From positions 1 through 20,690 of the forward strand of contig ONLC01000049.1 in assembly GCA_900318545.1 (NCBI GenBank): DNA of 20,690 nt. The letters are read 5' to 3'. Position 1 is the first letter of the stretch; every line of letters begins with the position of its first letter. The position numbers and the translations under genes were made by a program. This DNA comes from an uncultured Eubacteriales bacterium. Lineage in GTDB: Bacteria; Bacillota; Clostridia; Oscillospirales; Ruminococcaceae. Positions 14,004 to 20,690 of this stretch are shown here, piece after piece. The notes below the pieces were generated by a model. It was not told the origin of the DNA. It saw nothing but the letters and a program-made list of their open reading frames with translations, and made no database searches.

Positions 14004-15989
14004 ATGATAGATTATGTTCCCAAGGATTATGAGCTTCCGCTCTATTTATTTCACAACGGTACCAACTATGAGACCTACAGGTTTCTGGGCTGCCATAAGG
14101 GAAATAAAGACGGAGCAGACGGATATTACTTCAGAGTCTGGGCTGCTCATGCAAGCGGAGTTTCTCTGGTAGGGGATTTCAATAACTGGGACGAGAATGC
14201 CAACAAAATGGAGCTCCTTGGCAATTCCGAGATATGGGAGTGCTTTGTCCCGGGGCTTAAAACGTTTGATACCTATAAGTACTGCGTTTATGGCTGCGAC
14301 CGTAAGACCCACTATAAATGCGACCCTTATGGAACACACATGGAGGTTGCACCCGATACAGGCTCGAAGATTTTTGAAATTGACGGCTACGAGTGGGCGG
14401 ACAAGCAATGGCAAAAGGATAAAGAGAAGAAGGACATCTACAACAGTCCTATGAATATATATGAGGTACACCTTAATTCCTGGAAAACCTGCACTGACGG
14501 TAAGTACTATTCTTATTCACGCTTTGCAGAGACTATCATTCCTTATATTAAGGATATGGGCTACACTCATATTGAGTTTATGCCGCTGGCTGAATTTCCG
14601 TTTGACGGCTCGTGGGGCTATCAGGGGATAGGTTATTATGCTCCTTCTTCAAGATTCGGGACTCCTCATGAATTCATGAAGATGATCGATATGTTCCATC
14701 AGGCAGGTATAGGGGTTATCCTTGACTGGGTTCCTGCTCACGTCCCGAGAGATGAGGCAGGTCTGTTTGAGTTTGACGGCGGACCTTCCTATGAGTATTC
14801 TGACAGGAAAAAGGCCGATCACCTTACATGGGGAACAAGAGTGTTTGATTACTCTAAGGGAGAGGTAAAATCCTTCCTTATCTCGAATGCTCTTTACTGG
14901 CTTGAGAAATATCATATTGACGGACTCAGAGTTGATGCTGTTGCATCTATGCTTTATCTTGATTATGACAGAAGAGACGGTGAGTGGACCCCGAACAAGT
15001 ACGGCGGAAAGGAAAACCTTGAAGCTGTTGACTTCTTCAGAGACCTGAACACCGCTGTGTTTGCAAGAAATCCGAAAGCACTTATGATAGCAGAGGAATC
15101 CACTGCATGGCCTATGGTAACTAAGCCTGCATCTGACGGCGGACTTGGCTTCAACTTCAAGTGGAACATGGGCTGGATGAACGATATGCTAAAATACATG
15201 GCACTTGACCCGATAGACAGGGCATTCCACCATGATATGCTGACATTCTCGTTCTTCTATGCATTCTCTGAGAACTTTATCCTGCCGATCTCGCATGATG
15301 AGGTAGTTCACGGAAAGGCATCGCTGGTTAATAAGATGTATGGCGGAGATGTCAACAACAAGTTTGCACAGTGCAAGCTGTTCATGGCTTATATGATGGC
15401 TCATCCGGGTAAAAAGCTTCTGTTTATGGGTGCAGATTTTGCTCAGTTCAGAGAGTGGGATTATGAGAACGGTCTTGAGTGGTTCCTGGTTGATGAGTAT
15501 GAGAATCACCGTAATTATCTTGAGTTCTCAAAGAAGCTCAATCACTTCTATCTTGATCATCCTCAGTTCTGGCAGAGAGACTTCTCTTGGGAGGGCTTCA
15601 GCTGGATATCGAATGATGACTTCAAGCAGAGTATCATAATCTTCCGCAGATTTGATGAGAAGGGCAATGAGATAATCGTTGTCTGCAACTTTGTTCCTGT
15701 TGAGAGAAAGAATTACTGCTTTGGCGTTCCTTATAAGGGCTCCTATACCGAGGTGTTTAATTCTTCGTCGGCTGACGGCTCGCCTTATGCAAACAAGACC
15801 GTAAAGTCCGAGGACGTTGGTATGCACGGCTTTGAGCAGTCTGTCTGCATTGATATCCCTGCCTTCTCTTGTATGTACTTTACAATAAAAAAGGCTCCTA
15901 AGCCCAGAAAAAAGGCAGAGTCTGCTGAAAAGCCTGCAAAGGCAAAGAAAGCTTCCTCAAAAAAGTCTACAGCCAAAAAGGCTGAATAA
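14004..15989 (+). CDS. glgB: 1,4-alpha-glucan branching enzyme (GH13) with a Lys-rich tail
   Basis: It cuts alpha-1,4 chains and reattaches them as alpha-1,6 branches in glycogen. The 661 residues contain a CBM48 module (about 30-120, with VSLVGDFNNWD), the GH13 barrel and a C-terminal beta domain. Catalytic residues are Asp311 (GLRVDAVASM), Glu364 (IAEEST) and Asp432 (SHDEVVHGK), matching Asp405, Glu458 and Asp526 of E. coli GlgB. The extra N-terminal module of the long E. coli form is missing. After the final strand YFTIKK the protein ends in a disordered tail of about 30 residues made of Lys, Ala and Ser with 11 Lys, unusual for the family. AGGAGG lies 7 nt before the ATG. First gene of the glg operon. 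Confidence 0.97.
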   Translation: MIDYVPKDYELPLYLFHNGTNYETYRFLGCHKGNKDGADGYYFRVWAAHASGVSLVGDFNNWDENANKMELLGNSEIWECFVPGLKTFDTYKYCVYGCDRKTHYKCDPYGTHMEVAPDTGSKIFEIDGYEWADKQWQKDKEKKDIYNSPMNIYEVHLNSWKTCTDGKYYSYSRFAETIIPYIKDMGYTHIEFMPLAEFPFDGSWGYQGIGYYAPSSRFGTPHEFMKMIDMFHQAGIGVILDWVPAHVPRDEAGLFEFDGGPSYEYSDRKKADHLTWGTRVFDYSKGEVKSFLISNALYWLEKYHIDGLRVDAVASMLYLDYDRRDGEWTPNKYGGKENLEAVDFFRDLNTAVFARNPKALMIAEESTAWPMVTKPASDGGLGFNFKWNMGWMNDMLKYMALDPIDRAFHHDMLTFSFFYAFSENFILPISHDEVVHGKASLVNKMYGGDVNNKFAQCKLFMAYMMAHPGKKLLFMGADFAQFREWDYENGLEWFLVDEYENHRNYLEFSKKLNHFYLDHPQFWQRDFSWEGFSWISNDDFKQSIIIFRRFDEKGNEIIVVCNFVPVERKNYCFGVPYKGSYTEVFNSSSADGSPYANKTVKSEDVGMHGFEQSVCIDIPAFSCMYFTIKKAPKPRKKAESAEKPAKAKKASSKKSTAKKAE

Positions 15990-16016
15990 TAATTAATCAA
16001 TGGTGGGTGAATTTAT

Positions 16017-17219
16017 ATGTTCAACAAAAAAGAATGTGTCGCAATGCTTCTTGCAGGCGGACAGGGCAGCAGACTTTATGCTCTGACTCAGAATGTTGCT
16101 AAGCCTGCGGTTCCGTTCGGTGCAAAATATCGTATTATCGACTTTCCCCTTTCTAACTGTATCAATTCAGGCATAGATACAGTCGGCGTTCTTACTCAGT
16201 ATCAGCCTCTCGTACTTAATGAGTACATTGGCAACGGTCAGCCTTGGGATCTTGACAGGATACATGGAGGAGTTCATGTTCTTCCTCCTTATCAGACTGC
16301 ATCAGGTGCTGACTGGTATTCCGGTACTGCAAATGCTATCTATCAGAATATCAGCTTCATAGAAAGATATGACCCTGAATATGTAGTGGTTCTTTCCGGT
16401 GACCACATCTATAAGATGGACTATAACAAGATGCTCAACTTCCACAAGGAGAAAGAGGCTGCTGCTACTATCGCAGTTCTCGATGTTCCTAAGGAAGAGG
16501 CTTCACGTTTCGGTATTATGATTACAGACGATCAGGATAATATCATCGATTTCGAGGAGAAGCCTAAGAATCCGAGATCGACGCTGGCATCAATGGGTAT
16601 CTACATATTTACATGGAGCAAGCTCAAGGCTTACCTCATAGCTAATGAAGAGGATAAGGAAGCTTCCAAGGACTTCGGTAAGAACATTATCCCTGATATG
16701 AGAGAAGCAGGCGAGAAGCTCGTAGCTTACAGGTTTGACGGCTACTGGAAGGACGTAGGAACTATAGACTCCCTGTGGGAAGCTAATATGGACCTTATCA
16801 ATCCGAACATTCCGATTGACCTCTACGATCCCTCATGGAAGATCTATTCGAGAAACCCTGTTATGCCGCCTCAGAGCATCGGACCGAATGCCCAGATACA
16901 GAACTCTATGGTAACAGAGGGCTGCGTTATCAACGGCTCGGTAGAGTTCTCAATGATCTCTGACGGTGTTGTAGTTGAGGAGGGTGCTGAGATATATGAC
17001 TCTATCCTCATGCCGGGTGCTGTTATCAAAAAGGGTGCTAAGGTAGAGTATGCTATCGTGGGTGAGAACTCTGTAGTCGGAGAGAACGCTCAGATAGGTG
17101 CAAGACCTGAAACAATTACCGATAAGGATCAGTGGGGCGTTGCTGTAGTCGGCAATAACATTACTGTTTCCGAAGGTGCAAATGTCGCTCCGAAGGCGAT
17201 TATTTATGAAAATATTTAA
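16017..17219 (+). CDS. glgC: Glucose-1-phosphate adenylyltransferase, catalytic subunit
   Basis: It makes ADP-glucose from ATP and glucose-1-phosphate, the committed step of bacterial glycogen synthesis. The 400-residue protein has the nucleotide-binding AGGQGSRLYALT (residues 13-24), AKPAVPFGAKYRIIDFPLSN, and the catalytic Asp129 in SGDHIYKMDY. A C-terminal left-handed beta-helix follows, with repeats such as VVEEGAEI and VIKKGAKV (about 300-385). It starts 27 nt after glgB with a GGTGGGTGA site and is followed 17 nt later by glgD. In Firmicutes GlgC pairs with GlgD in a heterotetramer. Confidence 0.97.
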   Translation: MFNKKECVAMLLAGGQGSRLYALTQNVAKPAVPFGAKYRIIDFPLSNCINSGIDTVGVLTQYQPLVLNEYIGNGQPWDLDRIHGGVHVLPPYQTASGADWYSGTANAIYQNISFIERYDPEYVVVLSGDHIYKMDYNKMLNFHKEKEAAATIAVLDVPKEEASRFGIMITDDQDNIIDFEEKPKNPRSTLASMGIYIFTWSKLKAYLIANEEDKEASKDFGKNIIPDMREAGEKLVAYRFDGYWKDVGTIDSLWEANMDLINPNIPIDLYDPSWKIYSRNPVMPPQSIGPNAQIQNSMVTEGCVINGSVEFSMISDGVVVEEGAEIYDSILMPGAVIKKGAKVEYAIVGENSVVGENAQIGARPETITDKDQWGVAVVGNNITVSEGANVAPKAIIYENI

Positions 17220-17236
17220 GAAAGGACCGAGTAATC

Positions 17237-18364
17237 ATGGATGTAAATATGGGTAATGTACTGGGTCTTGTTTTCGCAAATATGCATGACACGACTCTCG
17301 GAGATATAACTAAAAACAGAACAATGGGTTCCGTTCTCTTCGGCGGAAGATACCGCCTTATAGATTTCCCGCTTTCCAATATGGTAAACAGCGGAATCAG
17401 CGAGATCGGAGTTATCACCAAGTCGAATTATCAGTCTCTGCTCGATCACCTCGGATCGGCAAGAGAGTGGGACCTCGCAAGAAAGAAGGGCGGTCTGTTT
17501 ATTCTTCCGCCGTTCGGAAATGTTGAGAGCACTCTCTACAGAGGCAGAATAGAAGCACTTTATGGTGCTATGAGCTTCATCAAGTGCTCGAGAGCTAAGT
17601 ATGTTGTTCTTTCTGACTGCGATGTTGTTACAAATATCGACTACAAGCCGATAGTTGCTCAGCATATTGCAAGCGGAGCTGATATCACAGCAGTTGTTCA
17701 TACAGGCGTTTACTCGTCTGAGGAGACAAAGACAGCAACGGTTCTGAATACTGATGCTGAGGGCAGAGTAAGCTCTGTTCTTATCACTCCCGAGATCAGC
17801 GGCTCCTGCACGATGAGCCTTAATATGTTTGTAATGTCTATGGATTTCCTGACAGAGACCATCAAAGACTCAATGGCAAGAGGCCTTGTAAGTTTTGAAA
17901 GAAATATTCTTCAGGACAGATGCAGAGATCTCAAGATCATGACATATGAGTATGAGAACTACTTCTCTAAGCTCAACAGTGTTTCCAGCTACTTTGCTGC
18001 AAATATGAAGCTTCTCGATCCTCAGAACGCTCAGAAGCTTTTCGTTCCCAAGAGATCTATCTATACCAAGGTCAGCGACAATGCACCTGCTAAGTATGAT
18101 CTTGACTGCACAGTTAAGAACTCACTCATAGCTGACGGCTGTATTATCGAGGGCGAGGTAGAGAACAGCGTACTCTTCAGAGGCGTTAAGGTAGGAAAGG
18201 GAGCAAAGGTCAAGAACTGTATCCTTATGCAGGACACAGTAGTAGGTGACAATGGAGAGCTTAATTACCTTATCACTGATAAGAATGTTAATATCTGCGA
18301 TAACCATATCCTTACAAGCTCACCCGAATATCCTATGTATGTAGGAAAGGGCGCATCGGTATAA
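17237..18364 (+). CDS. glgD: GlgD, non-catalytic partner of ADP-glucose pyrophosphorylase
   Basis: It is related to GlgC (FGGRYRLIDFPLSNMVNSGI aligns directly), but the nucleotide loop GGQGSRL is replaced by FANMHDTTLGDIT (residues 13-25) and SGDH by SDCD, so it should not catalyse the reaction. In Gram-positive bacteria GlgD raises GlgC activity in the mixed tetramer. Length 375 residues, with the C-terminal beta-helix retained (VKVGKGAKVKNCILM). It lies 17 nt after glgC with AAAGGA before the ATG. Missing catalytic motifs are a property of this family and not damage. Confidence 0.95.
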   Translation: MDVNMGNVLGLVFANMHDTTLGDITKNRTMGSVLFGGRYRLIDFPLSNMVNSGISEIGVITKSNYQSLLDHLGSAREWDLARKKGGLFILPPFGNVESTLYRGRIEALYGAMSFIKCSRAKYVVLSDCDVVTNIDYKPIVAQHIASGADITAVVHTGVYSSEETKTATVLNTDAEGRVSSVLITPEISGSCTMSLNMFVMSMDFLTETIKDSMARGLVSFERNILQDRCRDLKIMTYEYENYFSKLNSVSSYFAANMKLLDPQNAQKLFVPKRSIYTKVSDNAPAKYDLDCTVKNSLIADGCIIEGEVENSVLFRGVKVGKGAKVKNCILMQDTVVGDNGELNYLITDKNVNICDNHILTSSPEYPMYVGKGASV

Positions 18365-18383
18365 TTACTGAACGTTTCAGACG

Positions 18384-18414
18384 TCCTCTATCGGTTCGAT
18401 GAGCCGATAGAGGA
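18384..18414 (+). terminator. Hairpin between glgD and glgA, possible partial terminator
   Basis: TCCTCTATCGG pairs perfectly over 11 bp with CCGATAGAGGA around a nine-base loop. The 3' side is TTGTTGTAT, a broken T-tract, so termination would be incomplete. It may set the ratio of glgBCD to glgA message or protect the upstream RNA from decay. Confidence 0.55.
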
Positions 18415-18430
18415 TTGTTGTATACCAATA

Positions 18431-18437
18431 AAGGAGG
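18431..18437 (+). promoter_or_regulatory. Ribosome binding site deciding the glgA start
   Basis: AAGGAGG stands 7 nt before ATG 18445. The frame also opens at a TTG at 18415, but that start lies at the edge of the hairpin and lacks a site of its own. Confidence 0.8.
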
Positions 18438-18444
18438 TCGGAAC

Positions 18445-19854
18445 ATGAATATACTTTATACAGCCAGTGAGGCTCTGCCTTTTATCGCATCGGGCGGACT
18501 AGCAGACGTAGCAGGCTCGCTTCCTGCGGCACTTAATGAGGCAGGACATGACTGCAGGGTAGTTATACCCTACTACAGCAGCATCAGGCAGGAGCTCAAA
18601 GACAAGGTAAGCTACTTTACAAATTTTACAGTTCCTGTTGCATGGAGAAACCAGTACTGCGGTGTTTTTGTAGGTGTAATGAACGGAGTTACCTATTATC
18701 TTCTCGATAATGAGTACTACTTTATGAGAAACGGGCTTTATGGCTTCTATGATGATGCAGAGAGATTTATCTTCTTCTCCCGTGCTGTCCTGGAGCTTCT
18801 CAGATATATCGACTTCAAACCGCAGATAATCAATGCCAATGACTGGCAGACAGCTCTCGTGCCTGTTTATTATGATATTTTCTATCGCTATCAGCCGGGC
18901 TTCGAGGATATAAAAACAGTTTTTACTATCCATAATATCCAGTATCAGGGAAGATACGGTCTTGAGCTTATCAATGATATTATGGGAATACCGCTTTATC
19001 ACACTGATCTTCTGACCTATGACGGTGACGTGAACTTTATGAAGGCTGCGATTGAGGTCAGCGACAAGGTAACTACAGTGTCACCAAGCTATGCATGGGA
19101 GATACTCGACCCGTGGTATTCTCACGGCCTTGACAGAGAGCTTTGCACAAAGCAGCATAAGCTCTGCGGTATTCTGAACGGAATTGACATGAATATCTAT
19201 GATCCTTCAAAGGATCCTGTTATTGCAAAGAACTACAGTCTGAAAAACAAGCTTGGCAAACAAGCCTGTAAGCATGATTTGCTCGGACGTATGGGAATGT
19301 CACAGGGCAAGGAGCCTGTTATCGGCATAGTTACAAGGTTTGTTTCTCATAAGGGACTTGACCTTATCAAATATGTGTTCGAGGACATTATAAACCTTGG
19401 CTTTAAGTTTGCAATACTCGGCTCAGGTGAAAAGATATATGAGGACTTCTTCTCAGAGATGCATTATCGCTATCCCGACAGAGTAGGACTTACACTTGGC
19501 TTTGTACCCGAGCTTTCAAGACAGATCTATGCAGGTGCAGATATGTTCCTTATGCCTTCTCAGAGTGAGCCATGCGGCCTTGCTCAGATGATAGCCTGCC
19601 GTTACGGTACGGTTCCTATCGTCAGAGAGACAGGAGGACTAAGAGACAGTATTCATGATGCAGGAGATAAGGGCGGAAACGGCTTTACCTTCAAGGCATA
19701 TAATGCTCATGATATGCTTGATGCCTGCGTTCGTGCAAGAGCTTACTACGATGACAGAATGAAGTGGAGCAACCTTGTTAATACCTGTATGAAGCAGGAC
19801 TTCAGCTGGAAGAAATCGGCAAAGGACTATGTAGCTCTTTATGAGAGCCTCTGA
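18445..19854 (+). CDS. glgA: Glycogen synthase (GT5)
   Basis: It transfers glucose from a nucleotide sugar to the growing alpha-1,4 chain. With the ATG at 18445 the protein has 469 residues and aligns without gaps to the E. coli N-terminus. There, however, E. coli has KTGGL with the ADP-glucose-binding Lys15; here it reads ASGGL (Ala15). Other key parts are present: NANDWQTALVPV, TIHNIQYQGRYG, GIVTRFVSHKGLDL, and SEPCGLAQM with Glu375 followed by VRETGGLRDSI. Last gene of the operon, separated from glgD by 80 nt that hold a hairpin. ADP-glucose remains the expected donor because glgC and glgD are adjacent. Confidence 0.95.
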   Translation: MNILYTASEALPFIASGGLADVAGSLPAALNEAGHDCRVVIPYYSSIRQELKDKVSYFTNFTVPVAWRNQYCGVFVGVMNGVTYYLLDNEYYFMRNGLYGFYDDAERFIFFSRAVLELLRYIDFKPQIINANDWQTALVPVYYDIFYRYQPGFEDIKTVFTIHNIQYQGRYGLELINDIMGIPLYHTDLLTYDGDVNFMKAAIEVSDKVTTVSPSYAWEILDPWYSHGLDRELCTKQHKLCGILNGIDMNIYDPSKDPVIAKNYSLKNKLGKQACKHDLLGRMGMSQGKEPVIGIVTRFVSHKGLDLIKYVFEDIINLGFKFAILGSGEKIYEDFFSEMHYRYPDRVGLTLGFVPELSRQIYAGADMFLMPSQSEPCGLAQMIACRYGTVPIVRETGGLRDSIHDAGDKGGNGFTFKAYNAHDMLDACVRARAYYDDRMKWSNLVNTCMKQDFSWKKSAKDYVALYESL

Positions 19855-19861
19855 TATTAAG

Positions 19862-19890
19862 AAAGAGACCTGAAAATGGTCTCTTTTTTA
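19862..19890 (+). terminator. Intrinsic terminator after glgA
   Basis: AAAGAGACC pairs over 9 bp with GGTCTCTTT around TGAAAAT and continues in T. It begins 7 nt after the glgA stop and separates the glycogen operon from carB. Confidence 0.9.
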
Positions 19891-19894
19891 ATTT

Positions 19895-19964
19895 TTTGAA
19901 AGATTTTGCAAATACGTCTTGCAATTTTTCTCGAATTATGTTATTATAGTATTTGAAAGATTTT
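19895..19964 (+). repeat. 13-bp direct repeat bracketing the carB promoter
   Basis: TTTGAAAGATTTT occurs at 19895-19907 and 19952-19964, one copy upstream of the -35 box and one just past the start site, 57 bp apart. The position suggests operator sites, but the sequence is AT-rich and chance cannot be excluded. Confidence 0.4.
19919..19947 (+). promoter_or_regulatory. Sigma-A promoter of carB
   Basis: TTGCAA, 17 bp, TATTAT, with a predicted start near 19954, about 29 nt before the ATG. No PyrR-type attenuator or T-box fits in so short a leader. Confidence 0.65.
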
Positions 19965-19982
19965 CAGTAAGGAGTTTTTTAT

Positions 19983-20690
19983 ATGCCAAAGAAACAGGAT
20001 ATCAATAAGATCATGATAATCGGTTCAGGCCCTATCATTATCGGTCAGGCTTGTGAGTTTGATTATTCGGGAACTCAGGCTTGTAAGGCACTCAGAAATC
20101 TCGGTTATGAGATCGTGCTTGTCAATTCTAACCCCGCAACTATCATGACGGACCCCGACGTAGCTGATATTACTTACATAGAGCCTCTCAATCTTGACAG
20201 GCTTACTCAAATCATTGACAAAGAAAGACCGGACGCACTGCTTCCTAATTTGGGCGGTCAGTCAGGTCTTAATCTCTGTTCTGAGCTTGATAAGGCAGGA
20301 GTATTGAAGAAATACAATGTACAGGTCATCGGTGTTAAGGTCGATGCTATCGAGCGAGGCGAGGACAGGATCGAGTTCAAGAACGCAATGAAAGAGCTTG
20401 GCATCGGAATGCCTAAGAGCCAGGTAGCATACAGCGTTGATGAGGCTGTAAAGATCGCTGAGGAGCTTAAATACCCTGTTGTTCTTCGTCCTGCGTATAC
20501 AATGGGCGGAGCAGGCGGCGGTATGGTCTACAATGTAGATGAGCTTAAGGTCGTTTGTGCAAGAGGATTGCAGGCAAGTCTGGTCGGACAGGTTCTTGTT
20601 GAGGAGTGCATTTTCGGCTGGGAGGAGCTTGAGCTCGAGGTCGTAAGAGATGCAAACAACAACAAGATCACAGTTTGCTTTATTGAGAAT
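19983..20690 (+). CDS. carB: Carbamoyl-phosphate synthase large chain, 5' part
   Basis: CarB makes carbamoyl phosphate from ammonia, bicarbonate and two ATP, feeding pyrimidine and arginine synthesis. The first 236 codons are in the window and the frame is open to the edge. They begin MPKKQDINKIMIIGSGPI, then FDYSGTQACKAL, NSNPATIMTDPD and LPNLGGQSGLN. The first ATP-grasp domain follows (RPAYTMGGAGGG, then LVEECIFGWEELELEVVRD). The full protein should have about 1,060-1,070 residues. AAGGAG lies 8 nt before the ATG. carA is not upstream, so it must be elsewhere or after carB. Confidence 0.96.
   Translation, partial: MPKKQDINKIMIIGSGPIIIGQACEFDYSGTQACKALRNLGYEIVLVNSNPATIMTDPDVADITYIEPLNLDRLTQIIDKERPDALLPNLGGQSGLNLCSELDKAGVLKKYNVQVIGVKVDAIERGEDRIEFKNAMKELGIGMPKSQVAYSVDEAVKIAEELKYPVVLRPAYTMGGAGGGMVYNVDELKVVCARGLQASLVGQVLVEECIFGWEELELEVVRDANNNKITVCFIEN

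Noticed and set aside
17237..18364. glgD as a decayed glgC
   Set aside because: Loss of the catalytic loop is the defining trait of GlgD, the frame is intact and the gene lies in its normal operon place.
18415..18444. TTG start for GlgA giving ten more residues
   Set aside because: No site precedes it, whereas ATG 18445 has AAGGAGG and aligns exactly with the family start.
1..20690. tRNA, rRNA, CRISPR arrays, insertion sequences or phage genes
   Set aside because: No cloverleaf-like genes, spaced repeats, transposase frames or terminal inverted repeats were seen; the window reads as core chromosome.

Overview
The window looks like chromosomal DNA of a Ruminococcus-like gut or rumen clostridium (Oscillospiraceae). 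This rests on the gene content, which is inference and not a species call: Gram-positive ribosome binding sites and sigma-A promoters with 17-bp spacers, a sporulation phosphatase, lipoproteins with Thr-rich linkers, a glgB-glgC-glgD-glgA cluster, and the clostridial version of the last purine steps.

Layout. (1) Minus strand, about 10172 down to 117: a purine operon. A promoter at 10144-10172 is followed by a leader of about 200 nt ending in a strong intrinsic terminator. The genes follow in the order membrane protein (161 aa), purE, purC, purF, purM, purN, purO-type IMP cyclohydrolase, stand-alone AICAR formyltransferase, two related lipoproteins, and purD. A terminator at 117-147 closes the operon. 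(2) 10242-10472, minus: a small protein of unknown function, divergent from (3) a strong promoter and a ksgA (rsmA) gene that is broken by a deletion of about 46 nt. (4) spoIIE, plus strand. (5) A glycogen operon, glgB-glgC-glgD-(hairpin)-glgA, with its own promoter and a terminator. (6) The start of carB, running off the right edge and with its own promoter.

How the genes fit together. The minus-strand genes cover much of the route from PRPP to IMP: PurF makes phosphoribosylamine, PurD and PurN make FGAR, PurM makes AIR, PurE and PurC make SAICAR, and the formyltransferase plus cyclohydrolase close the ring. purL/Q/S, purB and purK are not in the window. The glg genes make storage glycogen from glucose-1-phosphate: GlgC/GlgD make ADP-glucose, GlgA elongates and GlgB branches. 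carB supplies carbamoyl phosphate for pyrimidines and arginine.

Most worth a second look: a PurF whose glutaminase active site is dismantled while the PRPP site and the Fe-S cysteines are kept; two lipoproteins inside the purine operon; a leader with a terminator and a possible 43-codon leader ORF ending in the terminator loop; the split PurO plus animal-like AICAR formyltransferase pair; the disrupted ksgA; and a GlgA with Ala in place of the ADP-glucose-binding Lys15.
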